Notes: generated by a model not told the origin, from the sequence alone. A stretch of 30,741 bases of DNA from an uncultured Mucilaginibacter sp. (GCF_946479965.1 NZ_CAMLHX010000051.1:1-30741), one strand, 5' to 3'. Shown: positions 15,936 to 23,936, numbered from the stretch's first letter. Numbers and translations are program-made.

Positions 15936-16355
15936 ATGGCAAAAGACAATAAAGCATTTATGGACAAATTTGTCAGGTTCATAAATACAGCAGACGCAAA
16001 TCTCGGTGAAGAACTTATTTCGCCTGATGCAATTTTTCACGTACCCGGACGGCCTGAACCATTAAAAGGATTAGAAGGATACATGGCGATTATAGGAATG
16101 ATGCGAAGGGGCTTTTCTGATATTCAATGGGCAATAAACGACCTTGTTTTAGATGAAAATAAGGTAGCGGCTTTGTTCACAATGACAGGGACGCATGACG
16201 GTGCTTTCTACGGTGTTCCACCTACTGGTAAATCGATTAACGTAAAGGCTATTAATATTTACCATCTGTCGGATGGTAAGATCGTAACAGAATACGGGCA
16301 ACCCGACTTAATGGGACTAATGATGCAAATAGGAGCCCTGCCGCCACCTAATTAA
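15936..16355 (+). CDS. SnoaL-like / NTF2-fold protein
   Basis: A 139-residue single-domain protein with the cone-shaped NTF2-like fold signatures of the SnoaL ester-cyclase-like group. An N-terminal helix (KAFMDKFVRFINTADANLGEE) leads to LISPDAIFHVPG, then LKGLEGYMAIIGMMRRGFSD, a strand with AALFTMTGTHDGAFYGVPPTGK, and NIYHLSDGKIVTEYGQPD near the end. Members include polyketide cyclases and many uncharacterised stress or catabolic proteins, so substrate is unknown. No signal peptide is seen. The gene stands alone and is followed by a 322-bp gap that holds the GC-rich heptamer array. Confidence 0.85.
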   Translation: MAKDNKAFMDKFVRFINTADANLGEELISPDAIFHVPGRPEPLKGLEGYMAIIGMMRRGFSDIQWAINDLVLDENKVAALFTMTGTHDGAFYGVPPTGKSINVKAINIYHLSDGKIVTEYGQPDLMGLMMQIGALPPPN

Positions 16356-16413
16356 ATTCGAACTGATACACCATTAAGCAAGTAAGGCCGATGCCTACTC
16401 GTAGTGGATGGGG

Positions 16414-16574
16414 TGGCTCACGGTGGCTCACAGGGCTCACGGTGGCTCACCCCGGCTCAGAGCCACCTTCAATTAGCCAATAATGATGTATTTATTGGTA
16501 TCGCGGGTGGCTCCACGCGATCCCACGACGGTTTCCGGGTGGCTCAGGGGGCTCACCCCGGCTCTGAGCCACCC
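16414..16574. repeat. GC-rich TGGCTCA heptamer array with nested hairpins
   Basis: Within the 322-bp gap 16356-16677, forward units of TGGCTCA or one-base variants start at 16414, 16424, 16433, 16443 and 16453, and again at 16540, 16549 and 16559; intervals are 9 or 10 bp. Each cluster ends in an inverted copy (AGAGCCA at 16459, TGAGCCA at 16565). The second cluster forms a perfect 11-bp stem, GGGTGGCTCAG (16537-16547) with CTGAGCCACCC (16564-16574); the first an 8-bp stem (16441-16448 with 16460-16467). Between them are two small inverted repeats, CCAATAA/TTATTGG (16477-16498) and TCGCG/CGCGA (16501-16520), the latter enclosing a TGGCTCCA. Far more GC-rich than its surroundings. No credible reading frame crosses it. 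Confidence 0.9.
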
Positions 16575-16677
16575 CCTCAGGTAGCTAAATCTGAATCCTT
16601 TACTTCCGGATGATGAAAGCATTTAGCTATTCACAAAGAATATTCACATCTTGCGGTTTAAGCTTCAACCACACCAA

Positions 16678-17604
16678 ATGACAACCAATACCAAACACGC
16701 GCCAACCCTATGGGTAGTCATCGCCTTTGCGCTGGTGTATGTTGTTTGGGGCTCCACTTACTTTTTTATACAGGTTGCTATTAACGGATTTCCGCCGTTT
16801 TTAATGGGCGCCGTGCGCTTTATAATAGCAGGCGGTTTAATGCTGGCCTGGTGCGCCATTAAAGGCGATAAGCTATGGGTTAAGCGCGATGTGGCAACAG
16901 CCGCCGTTAGCGGCTGCCTTATGCTGATTGGCGGCATGGGCATAGTTATATGGGCGGAACGCACCTTACCCAGCGCTATGGTGGCTATAGTAGTTTCTAT
17001 TGGTCCGCTGTGGTTTGTGATACTGGACAAACCCAACTGGAAGAAGAACCTGCACAGCGCCAGCACCGTTGGCGGCCTGGTAATAGGTTTCGCTGGTGTT
17101 TGCCTGCTCTTCGGCGAAGCGATAATACAATCGCTGCATGGAGATTTTACGCAGGCGCAGCTTATTAGTTTAGGTCTGCTGATATTTGGCCCGGGTGCAT
17201 GGGCCCTGGGTGGTTTATATTCAAAAAGGAGGCCGGGGAGCAGTCCGGCGCGTTTAACCACCGCATGGCAAATGTTGGCGGCCGGCGTTGTGTATTTGCC
17301 TATAAGCGTTATCCACAATGAGTTTGCCGGTTTTGATCCGGCTGCCGTACCAACACAGGCCTGGTTGGCTATAGCCTTTTTAATTGTATTCGGTTCTATT
17401 ATAGCCTTTACCGCTTATGTGTGGCTGCTTTCAGTAAGGCCCGCCACACAGGTTAGTACCCATGCTTATGTTAACCCGGTAATAGCGGTTTTGCTGGGCG
17501 TTTGGGTGGGTAATGAACAAATTTCTATGTGGCAATTGCTCGGTTTGGGTATTATTCTTTTAAGCGTGTTGCTGATCAACTACAGGCAGTATTCCAAAAA
17601 ATAA
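16678..17604 (+). CDS. EamA/DMT-superfamily transporter (YedA/RhaT-like)
   Basis: A 308-residue inner-membrane protein with about ten hydrophobic helices in two EamA repeats. The first begins VVIAFALVYVVWGSTYFFI with the family's WGSTYF motif; the second begins near LISLGLLIFGPGAWALGGLY. The C-terminal half has PATQVSTHAYVNPVIAVLLG, a typical end-of-repeat motif, and a basic cytoplasmic tail. Such proteins export small metabolites such as amino acids or related compounds; the substrate cannot be read from sequence. I chose the ATG at 16678; a TTG at 16651 would add nine residues. It is monocistronic by position, flanked by heptamer arrays on both sides. Confidence 0.88.
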   Translation: MTTNTKHAPTLWVVIAFALVYVVWGSTYFFIQVAINGFPPFLMGAVRFIIAGGLMLAWCAIKGDKLWVKRDVATAAVSGCLMLIGGMGIVIWAERTLPSAMVAIVVSIGPLWFVILDKPNWKKNLHSASTVGGLVIGFAGVCLLFGEAIIQSLHGDFTQAQLISLGLLIFGPGAWALGGLYSKRRPGSSPARLTTAWQMLAAGVVYLPISVIHNEFAGFDPAAVPTQAWLAIAFLIVFGSIIAFTAYVWLLSVRPATQVSTHAYVNPVIAVLLGVWVGNEQISMWQLLGLGIILLSVLLINYRQYSKK

Positions 17605-17615
17605 GGCGGTTTAGG

Positions 17616-17824
17616 CGTTTCAAAAGCGTTTCATTAATTGCTTTTGCCTTTGTTTGTGTTAATTGTTTGATTTTTAGCGGATTATGTGATAATGTGTGAA
17701 CATAGTATCAAAAAATGTGCAGATATTGCTGTTTCAAGTGTTTCACGATAAAGCGTTAATTTGCTAATAATCAGCAACTTTCGCTTATTGGCCGTTTCAT
17801 ATGTTTCATATATTTTGTGAAACA
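17616..17824. repeat. Paired GTTTCA heptamer array
   Basis: Three pairs of [C/T]GTTTCA units start at 17616 and 17627, 17730 and 17739, and 17793 and 17802 (intervals 11, 9 and 9 bp). The array closes with an inverted copy, TGAAACA (17818-17824). Between the pairs is AT-rich sequence without an evident gene, including a small TTGCT/AGCAA hairpin near 17760-17777. It occupies most of the 287-bp gap 17605-17891, which otherwise shows nothing. Confidence 0.8.
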
Positions 17825-17891
17825 CCCGCTTTTATTAATCTTATCATGTTGTGTCAAATATCCGTACATTAGTTCTGCCAATTAACTGATT

Positions 17892-18383
17892 ATGACAATA
17901 GAAGACTCAAATTACTGGGTTAAGCATCTTCAGCTTACCCCACATCCCGAAGGTGGCTTTTATAAGGAGGCTTATCGGTCCAGCAAACAGGTGCTCCGCA
18001 ATCCGCCGGCGGGACTAAAGCAGGCATGTACATCTATTTATTATTTAATAAGCGGAGCCGATTTTTCAGGCTTTCATCGTATTGAATCTGATGAGATATG
18101 GTATTTCCATAAAGGATCCGCTCTTCATATTCATATTATTGATGCCAATGGTGCATTAGCAACCCGCGAATTATCTGATAAAGCTACCGGCAACCTGCAG
18201 GTGGTAGTGGAGGCCGGGCAATGGTTTGCCGCCGAGCTGCCGGGTGCAGACGGTTATGTGCTGGTAAGCTGCGCAGTAGCGCCAGGCTTTGATTTCGGCG
18301 AATTTAAGATGGCTAAAAAAGTGGATATGACCCAGCAATATCCGCAGCATTCGGAGTTGGTAAGCCGGCTTTGCAGATTGTAA
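17892..18383 (+). CDS. DUF985 cupin-superfamily protein
   Basis: A 163-residue single cupin domain of the DUF985 (cupin_5) group. Diagnostic motifs are LTPHPEGGFYKEAYRS near the N-terminus, SIYYLISGADFSGFHRIESDEIWYFHKG in the core (given here in spaced reading: SIYYLISG, then FHRIESDEIWYFH) and VVVEAGQWFAAEL, followed by VSCAVAPGFDFGEFKMA. The family is structurally known as a small beta-barrel, but its reaction is not established; some members are compared with sugar epimerases or isomerases. The gene has no signal peptide and is probably cytoplasmic. It is followed by the 18489 gene, which appears to have its own promoter. Confidence 0.9.
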   Translation: MTIEDSNYWVKHLQLTPHPEGGFYKEAYRSSKQVLRNPPAGLKQACTSIYYLISGADFSGFHRIESDEIWYFHKGSALHIHIIDANGALATRELSDKATGNLQVVVEAGQWFAAELPGADGYVLVSCAVAPGFDFGEFKMAKKVDMTQQYPQHSELVSRLCRL

Positions 18384-18432
18384 TATTCTTGTTATCAGTA
18401 ATTTATTTAAACAATTGGGCGTCAGCATATAT

Positions 18433-18440
18433 TATATTTG
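18433..18440 (+). promoter_or_regulatory. Bacteroidota -7 element for the 18489-20676 operon
   Basis: TATATTTG, an exact TAnnTTTG match, 48 bp upstream of the ATG at 18489. A TTG lies at 18415-18417, but its 15-bp spacing is shorter than usual. Confidence 0.5.
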
Positions 18441-18488
18441 TTATTAACCGCTCCGAATCTGAAAAGGAACCTATTTAACATTTATGCA

Positions 18489-19598
18489 ATGAAAAAGATC
18501 TATTTACTGAGTACTGCTGCCATAGTTGGCGTGTTGCTCTTTGCAGGGATTAACCACAAGCCCGCGTTACCTTATGGTTTTACCAATGGCACACCCGAGG
18601 TAAAATCAATTACTGCTTTAACTTTCGGCCCTAACGGCGTATTATTCATAGGCGACTCGAAAAACGCGAGTGTTGTTGCCTTTGATACTAAAGACACTAA
18701 AAAGCCATCAACCGTTAAAGCATTTGATCTGCCTAAAATAGACGAAAAAATAGCCGCTGCTTTAGGTACAACAAAAGAGAATATCACCATTACAGATATG
18801 GCTGTTAACCCGGTTTCAAAAAATCTGTATGTAGCTGTTAAAAGCGCAGATGGTACCCCGGTGCTGCTTTCAATGAGTGCTGATAACCAAATAAAATCGG
18901 TTTCATTAAAGGATGTTAACTTCTCAACCGTAGCACTTAACAACGTTGCCGGACCGGAGGAGAAAGACGGCCGTGGCAATTTAAAGCGCCTAACCTCTAT
19001 ATCTGATATGGGCTTTGCCGATGGTAAATTAATGGTGAGCGGTTTAAGCAATAAGGAGTTTAGCTCATCATTCCGCACTATCAGCTTTCCGTTTACCGCT
19101 AACAAGCAAGATGAAGCAAGTTTAGAAATGTATCATACTTCTCATGGCAAATACGAGACTACTTCGCCAATACGCACTTTCACCACAACTACAATTGATG
19201 GAAAAGAATACATGGTGGCCAGCTATACCTGTACCCCACTTGTGCTTTTCGCAATGGATGAGTTGAAAGCAGGTGCACATGTTAAGGGTCGTACCATTGC
19301 CGAGATGGGCAATATGAATACGCCTACAGACATGATCTGGTTAAAAGGAACTGATCAGAACTACCTTGTGATGGCGAACAGCGCACGTCCTGCAGCTAAA
19401 GTAGGCTACAATGATATCAAACAATTTAAAGAATCATTAACCACCCCAATACCGGGATCAGGTGGTACAGCCTTCACAAAACTGCCTTACGAAAAAGTGT
19501 TGCAGTTAGATAAACTGGATGATGGCCGCGCGGTGGTAATTCAGAAGAAAGCCAATGGCGATGTTGACCTTTGGACTTCAGATGGTAAGACTATATAG
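18489..19598 (+). CDS. Exported beta-propeller-like protein, unknown function
   Basis: A 369-residue protein with an N-terminal hydrophobic signal (MKKIYLLSTAAIVGVLLFAG). The mature part has propeller-blade-like stretches: ITALTFGPNGVLFIGDSKNA, ITDMAVNPVSKNLYVAVKSA and SDMGFADGKLMVSGLSN, then TDMIWLKGTDQNYLVMANSA, consistent with an NHL- or YVTN-like fold. There are no catalytic motifs I recognise and no lipobox. The start at 18489 is chosen because codons from 18438 sit on the promoter element. Only 13 bp separate its stop from the next start, so it is co-expressed with the Ig-like lipoprotein and may work with it at the cell surface. Confidence 0.8.
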   Translation: MKKIYLLSTAAIVGVLLFAGINHKPALPYGFTNGTPEVKSITALTFGPNGVLFIGDSKNASVVAFDTKDTKKPSTVKAFDLPKIDEKIAAALGTTKENITITDMAVNPVSKNLYVAVKSADGTPVLLSMSADNQIKSVSLKDVNFSTVALNNVAGPEEKDGRGNLKRLTSISDMGFADGKLMVSGLSNKEFSSSFRTISFPFTANKQDEASLEMYHTSHGKYETTSPIRTFTTTTIDGKEYMVASYTCTPLVLFAMDELKAGAHVKGRTIAEMGNMNTPTDMIWLKGTDQNYLVMANSARPAAKVGYNDIKQFKESLTTPIPGSGGTAFTKLPYEKVLQLDKLDDGRAVVIQKKANGDVDLWTSDGKTI

Positions 19599-19611
19599 TT
19601 TCAGTTTTATA

Positions 19612-20676
19612 ATGAACACCAGGTTATTCAAATATAGCCTGGTGTTTTTTTTGTGCATTATTGCGGCATGCCAAACCAATACTCCTGATAAAATAAAGCT
19701 GGTGTGGGAGGATGGTTTGGCAAAAGGCATACTGATCCCGGAGCAATTAATTCAAGACCTTAACAAATACCCACTTACTGTTTCGCTAAATGGCAGTGAC
19801 CGGGATGTATTGGGCAGTTTCAGCAAAACGGATACTGGTTTGTTATTTGAGCCGCTTATCCCGCTGTCGCAGGGGATGGAATATGGCGTTTTACAGTCTA
19901 ATATCGTTGTAGGCAAAATAGCAGTTCCGGCGAGTTCGGGCAATGCGCCGCGAGTAACCGCCATTTATCCGCAGGCTGATACCGTGCCGGAGAACCTGCT
20001 CAAATTTTACATTGAGTTTTCTGAGCCAATGCGGACAGGAAACGCACTTGAGCATATTTTTTTGTTGGATAAGAACCGTGATACCCTGCAACGTATTTTT
20101 CTTGACCTTAAGCCCGAGTTATGGGATTCAACAGAAAAGGTTTTAACTGTTTGGATAGACCCCGGCCGTATAAAACGCGATCTGGTTTTAAATAAAGAAT
20201 TGGGAAATCCACTGCATAATCACCAAACCTACGAACTTGTAATTGCTGGAAAGTGGAAGGACCGACGCGGCTTAGCCTTGGAGAAAAGCACCAGTAAAAA
20301 GTTCACAGTGGGCCCACGCGTTGATGTACAACTTAGTATTAATCAATGGCGCATTACCGCGCCTAAGGCGGGTACTATAGAACCTCTTGCCATTCACCTC
20401 GGTTATCCGGTTGACCATTATCTTTTTCAGGAGTCGTTAAGCGTTTTAACCAACAACGGCAAACCCGTTAAAGGTAAGGTAACACTTGCTGATAAGGATA
20501 AGACATGGATATTCACTCCTGACGCGCAATGGCCCTTAGGGGCATATAAGCTGCGTGTTACAGCACGCCTTGAAGATCTTGCCGGAAACAACCTGAACAA
20601 AGTTTTTGACCGCGACATCTACAAGCAGAAGAAAAATGACAATGCCTATTACGAACGAGAGTTTGAAATAAAGTAA
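19612..20676 (+). CDS. Ig-like (SbsA/Big_5-type) surface lipoprotein
   Basis: A 354-residue protein with a lipoprotein signal: hydrophobic FKYSLVFFLCIIAAC with the lipidated cysteine at residue 20. It continues with two Ig-like domains of the SbsA type. The first is around residues 107-230 (PRVTAIYPQADTVPENLLKF, then YIEFSEPM). The second is near the C-terminus, ending with WPLGAYKLRVTARLEDLAGN. These domains are common in Bacteroidota adhesion or surface-assembly proteins and carry no catalytic residues. The partner upstream is the propeller-like protein. The gene is convergent with the MG2/plug-domain gene, with the TGCAACA array between them. Confidence 0.82.
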   Translation: MNTRLFKYSLVFFLCIIAACQTNTPDKIKLVWEDGLAKGILIPEQLIQDLNKYPLTVSLNGSDRDVLGSFSKTDTGLLFEPLIPLSQGMEYGVLQSNIVVGKIAVPASSGNAPRVTAIYPQADTVPENLLKFYIEFSEPMRTGNALEHIFLLDKNRDTLQRIFLDLKPELWDSTEKVLTVWIDPGRIKRDLVLNKELGNPLHNHQTYELVIAGKWKDRRGLALEKSTSKKFTVGPRVDVQLSINQWRITAPKAGTIEPLAIHLGYPVDHYLFQESLSVLTNNGKPVKGKVTLADKDKTWIFTPDAQWPLGAYKLRVTARLEDLAGNNLNKVFDRDIYKQKKNDNAYYEREFEIK

Positions 20677-20680
20677 TTGC

Positions 20681-20794
20681 TGTTGCAAAAATATATACAA
20701 CACTTTGCAACACTTGCAACAGTATTTTTTACAAGTAGTTGTTAATTAGCTATTTGCGAATAATAAGTGTCGTAACATGCAACACTTTGCAACA
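20681..20794. repeat. TGCAACA / TGTTGCA heptamer array
   Basis: An inverted copy TGTTGCA opens the array at 20681-20687. Units of TGCAACA follow at 20706 and 20715 (interval 9), preceded by a variant TACAACA at 20696 (interval 10), and a second pair at 20778 and 20788 (interval 10). The array fills much of the 183-bp gap between two convergent genes. No T-run terminator is visible. Confidence 0.8.
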
Positions 20795-20859
20795 GGCCGT
20801 CAATCTATTTCAGGACAAGTAACCTTAATGATAGCTAACAAACAAAGTGCACGATCTTG

Positions 20860-23361
20860 TTATTTCGAAGGATAATTAACCACCCTGCGGCCCAACTCCC
20901 CGTTTACGCCAATCCCTTCTAAAACCATCCTGTAATTAGCAGGAGCATCTCCCGTTAAAAATTCAATGGTTGCCCGGCCATTCTTATCGGTTACAACATT
21001 TGGTTTCCAGTAAATGGTGGATCGAAAGTCAGCGATCTGAGGTTTAACAACGCGGTAAACAGGTGTATAAAACTCGCGGCGCGGAGCGTAAGATGTAGCA
21101 CTCAAATTAATTCTAGTCCGTGCATCCTTGCCTCCGTTAAGCTCGCGTTCATATGCTTTGTAATCAATATCACCTGTCTTAGTGGTAATTACAATAGCTC
21201 CACCAGATCCGTTGCTGCCGTAAACAGCACTATGCGCTGTGGATTTCAATATTTCTATGCTTGCTATTTCACTCATTGAGCCTTGATAGCCTTCCCGGAC
21301 GGGTGCACCATTAACAACTATAGCCATTGGTGAACCGCCCCATAAAGGGTCATTTGCCTGTCGGGCAAAAAATCTGTTCTTTGAAGCATCGTAGAAAATG
21401 TTGTTTAGCTTTCCGAGGGATATTAAGCAGCCGGCAAGATCGGTGGTACCGCCGCAAGGCAGCAGATCCATAAATGTAATTACAGTGTTAGCCCTTCCTT
21501 TTCCTGACAAATTAGCTGAGTGTTTAATAGCGACATCTTTTACCGCGGGCAGTTTTTTCTCAGCAATATTTATCTCGTCTAATAAGGTTCCGGTGCGGTT
21601 TAACAAGCCGAGATCTTGCAGTTCTTTATAATCTTTACCAGCGCTTTCAAGGAAGTTCATAAAGCCCGGGTAATAGATAACGGGTAATCTAGCGATTTTT
21701 GGGGGTGTAATAGCGTCAAATTTATCAGGTATTACTACGTACTTAACTTTACCTTTTTCATCGCTCGCCGTTATCAAAAACTGTTCTTCCTTGTTCAGAA
21801 AAACATCCTCAAAAGCAAACCTCCCCTGGGCATCACTTACAGTATCTAATGCTATAGCGTTTTCACCTCTTATATACAAGTTTACATGTGCCGTGGCAAT
21901 CGGCTGTTTCTTTCCATCGGTAACCAAACCGCTTACATTGCCCTGCTCGGGTTTAAACAAGGGGTTTTTGTATTTGCCAGCTAAAACATCCTGCCAGATA
22001 AATCTGCGCCATCCCTGTGTCAGCAAGAGATTGTCCAAGTGCTTTTCATTTGCGGTATCGGTAAAGTAATAATTGGGTTGCTCAATATGTCCTTTCAGCT
22101 CAGATGTAAGCAATAGATTTGAAAAAATGCTTATCTCGCTGTTTTCGTCGTAAAGTACTTTATCGGCATTGGTAACCGCAACAGAGAATGCTCCGTGAAC
22201 GGGTTTTCCGGCTCCATCGGTAGCCAACAGCTTAAAGCGTTTTGTTCCGGGTTTTTGACCATCGGCTGCTGTATCTGTAAGGCTAAGCTGTAGGTTTTGA
22301 TCGTTATGCTTTACAAATAATAAGCGCTCGGCCGCGGGTGTAAAATTTTTGTTGAACAGGGTAAGTTGCACTATCCCGTTTGGAAAACGGCTTTTAGCGA
22401 TCGTGGTTGTCAATCCATGCCCTTTTAGAGTAGTTTTCCCGGTGTAAAGCACTTCGTTATTAGCCTGCGCTATCAGGTTGATAGTATCGGAATCACTGAT
22501 ACCTGCAGACGATATGATCTTGATAAAAATGTTTTCATTATCCTGGCTTGCGGCTAAACTGTAGCCTTCGTTTTGTGTAGCAGGTAGGGATATGCGGTTT
22601 TCGCTGCCGTTTAAAACCGCGGTATATCTACTCCCAGCCTTTGCAAATAACTTGAATGTGCCCATGCCTGCATGAGCAGTTATAAAGTCGGCAACCTTAG
22701 TCTCGTGCTCATCAACAATAGATCCGCTGACATTGCGACTTAACCCGTCTTTCCCGATCGCTTTAAAGGCCACTGTCGAAGCTGTGTTGCTGATCAGGTT
22801 GCCACCTTCGGGAAAAAAACTCAAACTTATTTCATCGGATACGTTTTTAATTTTTTCATTCGATATTACGTTCCCTGAAGAAACTGAAGAAGAGGATATT
22901 TTATTGCCTGCTGTTGGCAGTGCATTGCCAATAGTTACTGACCTGCTAAAAATATACTCATCATCAAAATTGCGCATTACCGCAGTATAGGCGCGTACGG
23001 TATAGTCGCCTGCCCGAAACAAACTGTCCTCAAGCGTAATAGCTCCCCACGCCTGTCCGCCGGTTAGTGGCATGGCCAGGCTTGTTTTTATTGAATCGTT
23101 GGCACTTATCAATTCAACACGAACTATCTTGCTCAGATCAGACAGCCTGTTGTTCTGATCGGTTACATAGGCTTTTAGCCATATTGTATCGCCTACAGAA
23201 TAATAAGGTTTGTCAATATGCAGGTGCGTTTTTTCAATAGGATTTAGGCTCGCCATGCTATCAAGCGCCAATATAATATCCGCAAACCGCCCCCCTTTAT
23301 TTTGCGCATTTGCAAAAAGCGAGCAATTCAATAGAAGGAATAAAAAAAGCGTTTTTCTCAT
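20860..23361 (-). CDS. MG2-domain protein with TonB plug-like domain, no barrel
   Basis: An 833-residue exported protein (signal MRKTLFLFLLLNCSLFANAQ). After the signal is an alpha-2-macroglobulin MG2-type domain, EKTHLHIDKPYYSVGDTIWL. A carboxypeptidase-regulatory-like domain follows near residue 490 (VSGLVTDGKKQPIATAHVNL). A TonB-plug-like domain comes next, around residues 650-740, with PMAIVVNGAPV and SIEILKSTAHSAVYGSNGSG, then GAIVITTKTG. The C-terminus returns to a macroglobulin-like strand region (KNGRATIEFLTGDAPANYRM). The 22-stranded barrel of a true TonB receptor is absent, so this is not a transporter on its own. I use the ATG at 23361. Role: probably outer-membrane or periplasmic surface assembly; inference. 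Confidence 0.88.
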   Translation of the reverse strand: MRKTLFLFLLLNCSLFANAQNKGGRFADIILALDSMASLNPIEKTHLHIDKPYYSVGDTIWLKAYVTDQNNRLSDLSKIVRVELISANDSIKTSLAMPLTGGQAWGAITLEDSLFRAGDYTVRAYTAVMRNFDDEYIFSRSVTIGNALPTAGNKISSSSVSSGNVISNEKIKNVSDEISLSFFPEGGNLISNTASTVAFKAIGKDGLSRNVSGSIVDEHETKVADFITAHAGMGTFKLFAKAGSRYTAVLNGSENRISLPATQNEGYSLAASQDNENIFIKIISSAGISDSDTINLIAQANNEVLYTGKTTLKGHGLTTTIAKSRFPNGIVQLTLFNKNFTPAAERLLFVKHNDQNLQLSLTDTAADGQKPGTKRFKLLATDGAGKPVHGAFSVAVTNADKVLYDENSEISIFSNLLLTSELKGHIEQPNYYFTDTANEKHLDNLLLTQGWRRFIWQDVLAGKYKNPLFKPEQGNVSGLVTDGKKQPIATAHVNLYIRGENAIALDTVSDAQGRFAFEDVFLNKEEQFLITASDEKGKVKYVVIPDKFDAITPPKIARLPVIYYPGFMNFLESAGKDYKELQDLGLLNRTGTLLDEINIAEKKLPAVKDVAIKHSANLSGKGRANTVITFMDLLPCGGTTDLAGCLISLGKLNNIFYDASKNRFFARQANDPLWGGSPMAIVVNGAPVREGYQGSMSEIASIEILKSTAHSAVYGSNGSGGAIVITTKTGDIDYKAYERELNGGKDARTRINLSATSYAPRREFYTPVYRVVKPQIADFRSTIYWKPNVVTDKNGRATIEFLTGDAPANYRMVLEGIGVNGELGRRVVNYPSK

Positions 23362-23385
23362 TTGATAGGTGATGGAAAAGGTATT

Positions 23386-23417
23386 TAAAATTATCATTTT
23401 TTAAATGAAGAAGCAAA
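23386..23417 (-). promoter_or_regulatory. Candidate promoter of the MG2/plug gene
   Basis: On the minus strand TTTG (23417-23414), a 20-bp spacer, then TAATTTTA (23393-23386), one mismatch from TAnnTTTG. The element ends 25 bp upstream of the ATG at 23361. Confidence 0.5.
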
Positions 23418-23501
23418 TCGGCGGGTCAGAACGGATTAAATCGTATTGATATTTACTGTGCTTTTGGTATCAAAGTTGTATGTTTAAACAAAAACAACAA
23501 T

Positions 23502-23882
23502 ATGCCTGCTTTGTCGGTCCAGGTTGCCTGGCTTTTTTTATTGGCTATCCCCACAGCCTGCATCGCCTGGACGGTTACGCACGAGGAGGTATTTCGCGAA
23601 CCCCGCGAATATTGCATAAAACAAAGCACAACCCGTAAAACCATTTTGGGCCGCAAGTTTTTTTACCTGTTTACCTGCGAATATTGCTTCAGCCATTACG
23701 TTACTCTTTTTATGCTGATACTAACGGGCTTTAAGTTTTTACTGCCCGATTGGAGGGGTTATCTGCTGGCAGGTTTCTCGCTGGTGTGGATAGCCAATAT
23801 GTACATGAGTATTTATGCCATGATAAAGATCGATATTAAAAAAGATCGCGCTGAAATAGAAAAGCAGGATAAAACCAATTAG
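23502..23882 (+). CDS. Small membrane protein with CxxC motif, DUF1360-like
   Basis: A 126-residue protein with an N-terminal hydrophobic helix (VQVAWLFLLAIPTACIAWTV) and two further helices around residues 67-82 and 86-108. Between the first and second lies a basic region leading to FFYLFTCEYCFSHYVTLF. The CxxC just before a helix resembles the DUF1360 family of small bacterial membrane proteins, but this is a by-eye resemblance only. The lysine-rich C-terminus is probably cytoplasmic. The gene is divergent from the MG2/plug gene and is followed by a period-7 word repeat before the FAH operon. Confidence 0.7.
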   Translation: MPALSVQVAWLFLLAIPTACIAWTVTHEEVFREPREYCIKQSTTRKTILGRKFFYLFTCEYCFSHYVTLFMLILTGFKFLLPDWRGYLLAGFSLVWIANMYMSIYAMIKIDIKKDRAEIEKQDKTN

Positions 23883-23936
23883 CGCTTTAATAATTTTAAA
23901 TTTTATAATAGCTTTATCCGCGTAGACCTACAAAGA

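Noticed and set aside
16404..16613. 69-codon plus-strand frame across the GC-rich array
   Set aside because: Its translation is only the repeat words (Gly/Ser/Pro-rich) with no start context or recognisable domain; the palindromic, phased design explains the sequence better.
16758..17318. 186-codon minus-strand frame
   Set aside because: Fully antisense to the DMT transporter, whose membrane helices and family motifs are clear.
18572..19105. 177-codon minus-strand frame
   Set aside because: Antisense to the exported propeller-like gene; composition looks like a shadow of that gene.
16414..20794. CRISPR-like or dual-spacer guide arrays
   Set aside because: Spacers of 2-4 bp are too short to serve as guides, and no associated effector gene is seen nearby.
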